DNA of 37,124 nt. Source: Corynebacterium sp. HMSC078H07 (GTDB taxonomy: Bacteria > Actinomycetota > Actinomycetes > Mycobacteriales > Mycobacteriaceae). A program made the translations under genes and the position numbers. Each line of letters opens with the position of its first letter. Positions within the stretch are counted from its first letter, which is position 1. The stretch covers positions 109,766 to 146,889 of the forward strand of contig NZ_KV810517.1 of the NCBI RefSeq assembly GCF_001812805.1, given 5' to 3'. Of this stretch, positions 32,796 to 37,124 are shown piece after piece. The notes under the pieces are model-generated. The model did not search any database, had not been told where the DNA came from, and saw only the letters and a list, made by a program, of their open reading frames with translations.

Positions 32796-33782
32796 ATGCT
32801 CGAGATTTTCATGTACCCCGTCTCCGGGATCATGAAGCTGTGGCATCTGCTGTTTAGCTCGTTCCTTGACGGCTCGATGGCATGGATCCTCACGATCGTC
32901 TTCCTCGTGCTGACAGTACGCGGCATCATTGCCCCACTGAACTGGCAGTCAGTCAAGCAGGGGCGTATTGGTGCGCTTATGCGCCCGGAGATGACGGAGC
33001 TCAATCAACAGCTGCGCCACGTCACGGACGTCGAAGAGGCGGTAGCTCTCCTCACCGAGCAGCGCGAGTTGAAGCGGCGCTACAAGCACAACCCTATGCT
33101 CGGCTGTTTCCCGTCCTTCATCATTGTTCCCGCGTTTATTGGCCTCTACCAGGTGGTTCTGAGGGTCTCCGGTTCGGCCCAGGAAGAGGTGGGGATGCTG
33201 ACGCTTTCCGACGTCTCCTCCTTCCGCACCTCCACCGTCTTCGGTGTCCCCCTCACGGATTTCGCCCGCGACCACCGTGACCTGGTGCTGCCCATGCTCG
33301 TGGCTGCGCTCGTGTTTACCTCTTTGAGCACCCTCATCATGCTCTACCGCGGCTTCCTCACCACGCAATTTGATCAGAAGATTCCACGCCGGCTGCTGTG
33401 GTTCATGGCGCTCATGGTGGTGCTTATCCCCTGGATGCTGTGGAATGTAGCCTGGCACGGCCCCATCCCCGTGACCATCATCTTCTACTGGGGTTGTTCC
33501 TATCTCTTCTCGCTGGTGCAGACCGTTGTCTATGAGTCAATCTTGCGCCGACGTTATCCACTTCCGGAGGCTGTTCATGAGCAGCGCCGCGCGAGCATTC
33601 AGCGCTGGCGTACGAAGGAAGCCAAGAAAAACAAGAAGGCCCTAAAGGCTCAATTCAAGGCTAATCCGGAGCAGAAGGAAGAATACGACGTTTCCCGAAA
33701 GCGCCACTCAGCAATCCTTGCTGAGGCACGGAAGATTGTTAAATCGAATAGTCAGCGGGAGGAGCCGACAACAGCTGAATAG
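32796..33782 (+). CDS. YidC/Oxa1-family membrane insertase paralogue
   Basis: A 328-residue polytopic protein. It has the YidC layout: a first helix pair, a charged cytoplasmic hairpin (about residues 60-105), GLYQVV after helix 2, later helices, and a long basic tail (about 270-328) rich in Lys and Arg, which could contact ribosomes. It helps insert proteins into the membrane. Its position away from rnpA and rpmH marks it as a second copy. GAGGAG lies 7 bases before ATG 32796 and TATAAG (32757-32762) is a likely -10 box. Its last 44 bases overlap the TetR gene on the other strand. Confidence 0.85.
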   Translation: MLEIFMYPVSGIMKLWHLLFSSFLDGSMAWILTIVFLVLTVRGIIAPLNWQSVKQGRIGALMRPEMTELNQQLRHVTDVEEAVALLTEQRELKRRYKHNPMLGCFPSFIIVPAFIGLYQVVLRVSGSAQEEVGMLTLSDVSSFRTSTVFGVPLTDFARDHRDLVLPMLVAALVFTSLSTLIMLYRGFLTTQFDQKIPRRLLWFMALMVVLIPWMLWNVAWHGPIPVTIIFYWGCSYLFSLVQTVVYESILRRRYPLPEAVHEQRRASIQRWRTKEAKKNKKALKAQFKANPEQKEEYDVSRKRHSAILAEARKIVKSNSQREEPTTAE

Positions 33783-34347
33783 CCAGCTGCTTCGCGGTGA
33801 CCAGCGGTGCCGATTCCCGGGTCAACCGCGCGCCGGCAAGACCACCATCCAAGAAGATGAGGAGCTGGCTGGCCTGATCCTCTGAGGGGTAGCCATTCTT
33901 GGCGTTGAGGAGCGCTGTGATTGTGGAGTGCATCCAGGAGCGGTGCTCTACACAGGCGGCTACGATGCCCCTCTCGGCATCGGTCTCTGGGCGCGGATAC
34001 TCACCCGCTGCGTTGAGGAAATGCGAGCCGCGGTATTCGATGGTGGGCTGTTCCTCAATGGCTTTATCAAAGAAGGCGAGGATTTTGCTTTCCGCATCGG
34101 TAGCGTCTTTTGTACGTTCCTGCCATTCGGCACGATACTGCTCATCGAGCGCCTCAACGTAAGCAATAACGAGAGCATCCTTAGAGCCGAAAAGCGAGTA
34201 CAACGAGGCCTTGGCCACGTCAGCCTCACGCAGGATGCGGTCGATGCCGATGACACGAATGCCCTCAGTGGTAAAGAGCCGCGTTGCTGACTCGAGCAGT
34301 CGGCTGCGCGGACTCGGGCGATTGCGTCGCGACTTCTTCTCGGCCAT
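33739..34347 (-). CDS. TetR-family transcriptional regulator
   Basis: A 202-residue regulator. The N-terminal helix-turn-helix covers about residues 14-60 (RLLESATRLFTTEGIRVIGI, then DVAKASLYSLFGSKDAL). The ligand domain is all helix. AGGAG is 6 bases before the ATG. Two ACCGGT-centred palindromes flank its promoter, so it probably represses itself. Its target may be itself only or a distant gene; the neighbour GlsB gene points the same way and lies upstream of it. The 3' end overlaps the YidC gene by 44 bases, tail to tail. Confidence 0.9.
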   Translation of the reverse strand: MAEKKSRRNRPSPRSRLLESATRLFTTEGIRVIGIDRILREADVAKASLYSLFGSKDALVIAYVEALDEQYRAEWQERTKDATDAESKILAFFDKAIEEQPTIEYRGSHFLNAAGEYPRPETDAERGIVAACVEHRSWMHSTITALLNAKNGYPSEDQASQLLIFLDGGLAGARLTRESAPLVTAKQLAIQLLSAPPADYSI

Positions 34348-34367
34348 TTCTTCTCCTCACATGACAA

Positions 34368-34405
34368 AACCGGTTCATCTACACAATATAGACAAACCGG
34401 TATGT
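34368..34405 (-). promoter_or_regulatory. tetR promoter flanked by two ACCGGT operators
   Basis: TATATT (34385-34390, minus) is the -10 box. AACCGGTT (34368-34375) lies downstream and the broader ACAAACCGGTATGT (34392-34405, paired around ACCGGT) upstream; their centres are 27 bases apart. This is a typical set for negative autoregulation by a TetR protein. Confidence 0.6.
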
Positions 34406-34415
34406 ATGTGAAATT

Positions 34416-34676
34416 TTATTTCTTGCGGCCAGTCACTGCGCCCACGATCCACAGCAAGATACATGCGCCGACCGTGGCGGTAATGATCATAAGGAACCAG
34501 CTATCGCCCACGTTCTTGTTGAAGAGAGCCAGCAGGCCGCCGCCGATAACACCGCCGATAACACCGACGATGAGGTTGGTAAACAGACCCTGATCGCGCT
34601 TCATAATCTTCTCTGCAAGCCAACCGGCAATGATACCGACGATGATCGAGCTAAAGAAACCGAGACCAAGTCCCAT
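34416..34676 (-). CDS. GlsB/YeaQ/YmgE-type stress-response membrane protein
   Basis: An 86-residue protein with three hydrophobic helices and the Gly-rich middle GVIGGVIGGGLL typical of the transglycosylase-associated/GlsB family; these are induced by envelope or general stress. The end GRKK is cytoplasmic. AAGGAG is 11 bases before ATG 34676, a long spacing. An inverted repeat GCGTAC/GTACGC (34709-34730) lies upstream and may be an operator. It precedes tetR on the same strand, with 68 bases between. Confidence 0.88.
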   Translation of the reverse strand: MGLGLGFFSSIIVGIIAGWLAEKIMKRDQGLFTNLIVGVIGGVIGGGLLALFNKNVGDSWFLMIITATVGACILLWIVGAVTGRKK

Positions 34677-34742
34677 GATGTAGAACTCCTTGTTGGTGAA
34701 ATTTTGTTGCGTACGTCCACAAGTGTACGCACATAACGACGA

Positions 34743-34790
34743 AACGATCCGGCTGCAGCGCCATTCACAGCCTGCTGCAGCCGAATCGTT
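34743..34790 (-). terminator. Terminator of the universal stress protein gene
   Basis: AACGATCCGGCTGCAG (34743-34758) pairs with CTGCAGCCGAATCGTT (34775-34790): 16 bp with one mismatch and a 16-base loop. It is 20 bases after the stop codon on the minus strand and is followed by TTTCGTCGTT. Confidence 0.75.
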
Positions 34791-34810
34791 ATTGCGGAGT
34801 AATAGAACGG

Positions 34811-35707
34811 TTACTCAGAGTCTGGGCGAACCACCATCATCGGGCACGGAGCCGACTGCAGAAGGGCACGGGAGGTGGAGCCAAGGAGCATGCCCTTGAA
34901 ACCACCACGGCCGTGGGAACCGACGACCAGCAACTGGGCACCTTCGGAGGCATCCGTCAGCGCACGGACCGGGCGGTCACGGGCGATGACTTTCTTCACC
35001 GGCACATCCGGGTACTCTTTCTGAAGGTCTGCTAGGCGTTCAGTCAGCAGCTCTGCTTGCTCCTTCTCGACCTCTGCCCACTCGGCCTGGGCCGCGGACA
35101 GACCAGCCAGGGAAGCCTGGACCTGCATGTCCATCCAGGTGTGCACCGCGATGAGTTCAGCGCCACGCGCATCCGCCTCCTTGAAGGCGTAGTCCGTAGC
35201 CTTCTGGGAAACCTCAGAGCCATCCACACCCACGACAACCGGGCCGTACTTGGTGGAATCAGTGACGTGGTTGTCTTCACGCACAACCACAACCGGGCAG
35301 GACGCGTGGGAGACCACGGATGCAGAGACCGAACCCATAACCATTCCGGACAGGCCACCCATACCGCGGGAGCCCATAACAATCATGGTGACGTCCTTGG
35401 ACATCTCCAACAGCATGTCAATCGGGGACCCCTCAGCCACGGTGTGGCCAATCTTCAGCTCCGGCGCTACCTTGTGGGCTTCAGCGCGGGCAGCCTCAAT
35501 CTTTTCAAGGGTTTCTGCCTGGAGGTCGTCGAAAAGCTCCTTCGGCGGAACCATGCCCTCGGCGTAGAGGAACTGCGGCATCGTGTAGCTCGATGCGATG
35601 CGAAGCGGGATCCCGCGCTTCATTGCAGTGTTAGCAGCCCAACGAACGGCGTTCTTCGACGCCTCCGAACCATCAACGGCTACGACGACAATGTCTTCCT
35701 TGGCCAT
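34811..35707 (-). CDS. Tandem universal stress protein (two UspA domains)
   Basis: A 298-residue protein of two similar halves. Each starts with a DGSE loop (VVVAVDGSEAS and VVVGVDGSEVS) and ends with a nucleotide-binding glycine motif (MGSRGMGGLSGMVMGSVS and VGSHGRGGFKGMLLGSTS), both complete, so ATP binding is expected. Such tandem Usp proteins are common in mycobacteria and corynebacteria and respond to hypoxia, starvation and related stress. AGGATAAGG lies just before ATG 35707 and TAGACT (35739-35744, minus) is a likely -10 box. Confidence 0.93.
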   Translation of the reverse strand: MAKEDIVVVAVDGSEASKNAVRWAANTAMKRGIPLRIASSYTMPQFLYAEGMVPPKELFDDLQAETLEKIEAARAEAHKVAPELKIGHTVAEGSPIDMLLEMSKDVTMIVMGSRGMGGLSGMVMGSVSASVVSHASCPVVVVREDNHVTDSTKYGPVVVGVDGSEVSQKATDYAFKEADARGAELIAVHTWMDMQVQASLAGLSAAQAEWAEVEKEQAELLTERLADLQKEYPDVPVKKVIARDRPVRALTDASEGAQLLVVGSHGRGGFKGMLLGSTSRALLQSAPCPMMVVRPDSE

Positions 35708-35748
35708 GACCTTATCCTTTCGACGTGCTTACACCTTCAGTCTAATAC

Positions 35749-35895
35749 CTATAGGCCGGCCTGTGGGGTGGTCGCAGCATCCGCATTGGCGGGGAAGAGA
35801 ACGTTGTACAGGGTCACCGCAATGTCACGAATGACCGCACCGATACCATTGGAAAAGAAGTCAATGACGGGCGCGAGAATAGAGTTAAAATCCAT
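35749..35895 (-). CDS. 48-residue hydrophobic peptide, porin-like
   Basis: The frame runs from ATG 35895 and gives 48 residues: MDFNSILAPVIDFFSNGIGA, then an amphipathic stretch (VIRDIAVTLYNVLF) and a polar end (PANADAATTPQAGL). No Sec signal is seen. Size, lack of a signal peptide and alternating character recall the tiny outer-membrane porins PorA/PorH of corynebacteria, but I see no clear homology. TATTCT (35903-35908, minus) ends 7 bases before the ATG, so the gene is probably leaderless. The stop codon is 5 bases before the uspA -10 box. The ATG shares a CATG with the pseudouridine synthase start. Confidence 0.6.
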   Translation of the reverse strand: MDFNSILAPVIDFFSNGIGAVIRDIAVTLYNVLFPANADAATTPQAGL

Positions 35896-35908
35896 GGGAG
35901 AAAGAATA
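35880..35908. promoter_or_regulatory. Crossed leaderless promoters, 48-residue peptide and rluA-like gene
   Basis: TAGAGT (35880-35885, plus) ends 8 bases before ATG 35894; TATTCT (35903-35908, minus) ends 7 bases before ATG 35895 on the other strand. The start codons share CATG (35893-35896). Same layout as at 31207-31234. Confidence 0.55.
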
Positions 35909-36883
35909 GTCCAAAAAAGGCGTGGCGCAACCCCACTTCCTATCCGCGATGGTCTAAACCCCACCCAAGCTCGCGTCACCGAAGGTCCGGTATCAGCATG
36001 GGACTTCGTGCAGAATCTCATCCTCACGCAGCGCCATCGCCACCCCGAAGACAACGAGGCTGCGCTTCAAACACGTTTCGACGCCGAGGAGGTCGTGCGC
36101 CAAGATGGCACCCCCTTAAGCCCTCATTCCATCCTCGCCACCAACACAGTCCTTTACTTCTACCGCATGCCGGCACCGGAAACTCCCGTCCCATACGACA
36201 TTCCCATCATCTTTGAGGACCACCACCTACTCGTCGCGGACAAACCTCCCTTCATGGCCACCATGCCCCGCGCCCGCCACATTACGGAGACTGCCACCGT
36301 GCGCCTGCGCCGAAAGACTGGCAACAACGAGCTCTCCCCGGCACACCGACTAGACCGCCTCACCTCCGGCATCCTCGTCTTTACCAAAGACCGCTCCGTT
36401 CGCGGCGCCTACCAAACGTTGTTCGCCGAGCGCCGCGTCACCAAGACGTACGAAGCCATCGCCCCGCTTGCCGACGTCTCCCCCGGCACCCTCTGGCGCT
36501 CCCGCATGGAGAAGACCCCGGGCGAACTACAAGGGCGCATTGTCGAGGGCGAAGTCAACGCCATCACCGAAGTCGCCGCAGTCGAACCAATCGACAAGGC
36601 CCCCTACGAAGCCATCCACGGACCACTACCCGATCTAGCGAAGTACACCCTCAAACCCCACACGGGCAAGACACATCAACTGAGACTTCACATGCTTCAA
36701 GCGGGCATCCCCATTATTGGCGACCCCATCTACCCCGTCATCTACCCCGCCGAGGCCGAGGACATGCGAGTTCCGATGCACTTAACGGCGACTAACATTT
36801 CTTTCATTGACCCCGTTACCGGCGACACCCGTGAGTTCACCTCACAATTACCGCTCTATACCCATAATCTGATCCGCCATTAA
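35894..36883 (+). CDS. RluA-family pseudouridine synthase
   Basis: A 329-residue enzyme that changes uridine to pseudouridine in ribosomal or transfer RNA. The catalytic motif AHRLDRLTSGILVF holds the active Asp, and the later KTHQLRLHMLQAG and GDPIYP blocks are typical. It begins MGERIVQKRRGATPLPIRDG, which resembles the start of corynebacterial homologues as I recall them. The frame is open far upstream, antisense to the stress protein gene, but that part is not homologous. ATG 35894 has TAGAGT 8 bases before it and no ribosome site, so it is likely leaderless. Confidence 0.9.
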   Translation: MGERIVQKRRGATPLPIRDGLNPTQARVTEGPVSAWDFVQNLILTQRHRHPEDNEAALQTRFDAEEVVRQDGTPLSPHSILATNTVLYFYRMPAPETPVPYDIPIIFEDHHLLVADKPPFMATMPRARHITETATVRLRRKTGNNELSPAHRLDRLTSGILVFTKDRSVRGAYQTLFAERRVTKTYEAIAPLADVSPGTLWRSRMEKTPGELQGRIVEGEVNAITEVAAVEPIDKAPYEAIHGPLPDLAKYTLKPHTGKTHQLRLHMLQAGIPIIGDPIYPVIYPAEAEDMRVPMHLTATNISFIDPVTGDTREFTSQLPLYTHNLIRH

Positions 36884-36899
36884 TTTCGTCCCCAGCACC

Positions 36900-37010
36900 A
36901 ACGATCTCAATGAGCTCGTCGTTGACTCCCCTATCTACGACATCATCGCCATCCCGTCACGCTCTCATAAACTGTACTTTCGTAAGTGTTGCCGTCAAGG
37001 AGGACGTTGA
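36900..37010 (+). pseudogene. Possible C-terminal remnant of an unknown gene
   Basis: This frame has no start codon but reads like protein: NDLNELVVDSPIYDIIAIP, then SRSHKLYFRKCCRQGGR. Its TGA ends one base before the hydrolase ATG, the spacing of a coupled operon pair. It may be the tail of a lost upstream gene, such as a regulator. I do not recognise it. Confidence 0.3.
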
Positions 37011-37011
37011 G

Positions 37012-37113
37012 ATGGACATGGTGTTGATCGGTGGGTTGTGGCTGACCGCTGATGTGTGGGAGTCAGTGGTGGAGGAGTTGGGCAAGCGAGGGGGCCTGAC
37101 CCCCGGAAAGTAG
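37012..37113 (+). pseudogene. Alpha/beta-hydrolase gene, broken by an insertion
   Basis: ATG 37012 has AAGGAGGA 7 bases upstream. The first 27 residues, beginning MDMVLIGGLWLTADVWESVV, look like the first strand and oxyanion-loop region of an alpha/beta-hydrolase. After GKRG the sequence changes to GLTPGK and stops, where an IS3-like end begins. The rest of the gene would lie beyond the element, outside the window. The true start, with its perfect ribosome site, is still intact. Confidence 0.55.
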
Positions 37114-37124
37114 ACACGTCGGGG
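37091..37124. mobile_element. Probable IS3-family terminal repeat, cut by right edge
   Basis: The bases CTGACCCCCGGAAAGTAGACA (about 37095-37115) resemble terminal inverted repeats of the IS3 family (TGACCCCC...AGT.GACAC). It interrupts the hydrolase gene. The transposase and the other end are not visible, so the element is not identified. Confidence 0.55.

Noticed and set aside
35057..35893. Long plus-strand extension of the pseudouridine synthase frame
   Set aside because: It is antisense to the complete universal stress protein gene, has no protein-like homology, and a promoter-supported ATG at 35894 explains the start.
1..37124. CRISPR arrays, tRNA or rRNA genes, complete prophage
   Set aside because: No regular repeat-spacer series, no cloverleaf or conserved rRNA segments, and no phage gene set were seen on either strand.

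Overview
The window reads as chromosomal DNA of a Corynebacterium. It is GC-rich, and the order serS - farR-like GntR gene - septum-formation protein - metallopeptidase - phosphoglycerate-mutase-like gene - pheA - lcpB-like LCP gene - glpQ - ldh - msrA - sodA - hrrA/hrrS follows, as I remember it, the order in C. glutamicum. Lsr2, a class E sortase, a LytR-CpsA-Psr protein, DUF5926, DUF6474 and DUF2020 proteins and a short YidC paralogue also point to a mycolate-type actinobacterium. The species cannot be fixed from the window.

Layout. (1) 1-829: an HNH/DUF222 protein gene cut by the left edge. (2) 875-8013, all on the minus strand: a Cof-type HAD phosphatase, the glycerol cluster glpK-glpF-glpD, and a plsC-like acyltransferase with a long C-terminal extension that looks like a catalytically dead HAD domain. 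(3) 8108-16646: serS and a FarR-like regulator back to back, a septum-formation protein, a small metallopeptidase, gpm-like and pheA against an amidase/CPBP-protease pair, then an LCP cell-wall ligase. (4) 16668-22693: DUF5926, glpQ, ldh, a membrane alpha/beta-hydrolase, msrA and sodA. (5) 22694-29377: an ArsA-type ATPase remnant, a LysR/MFS pair, a polytopic membrane protein, a large nested palindrome, a TM0106-type RecB-like nuclease, a Lys-rich DUF6474 protein and Lsr2. (6) 29374-34347: the HrrA/HrrS two-component system, a DUF2020 lipoprotein, a sortase E with a coupled 50-residue membrane peptide, a YidC paralogue and a TetR regulator. (7) 34416-37124: a GlsB-type membrane protein, a tandem universal stress protein, a 48-residue hydrophobic peptide, an RluA-type pseudouridine synthase, and an alpha/beta-hydrolase gene that appears to be broken by an IS3-like element at the right edge.

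How the genes work together. The left half is rich in glycerol-3-phosphate metabolism: glycerol entry (GlpF), phosphorylation (GlpK), oxidation (GlpD), acylation to phospholipid (PlsC), release from glycerophosphodiesters (GlpQ), and a possible acyl-responsive regulator (FarR-like). The middle holds fermentative and redox functions (Ldh, MsrA, SodA). The right half is mainly envelope and regulation (HrrSA, sortase, YidC, Lsr2, stress proteins).

The most unusual signal is in the gene starts. About sixteen genes lack a Shine-Dalgarno sequence but have a TANNNT hexamer ending 6 to 8 bases before the start codon, as expected for leaderless mRNAs. In two places (31219-31222 and 35893-35896) divergent genes share one CATG as both start codons, so each gene's promoter lies inside the other gene's coding sequence. 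No tRNA, rRNA, CRISPR array or complete mobile element was seen.
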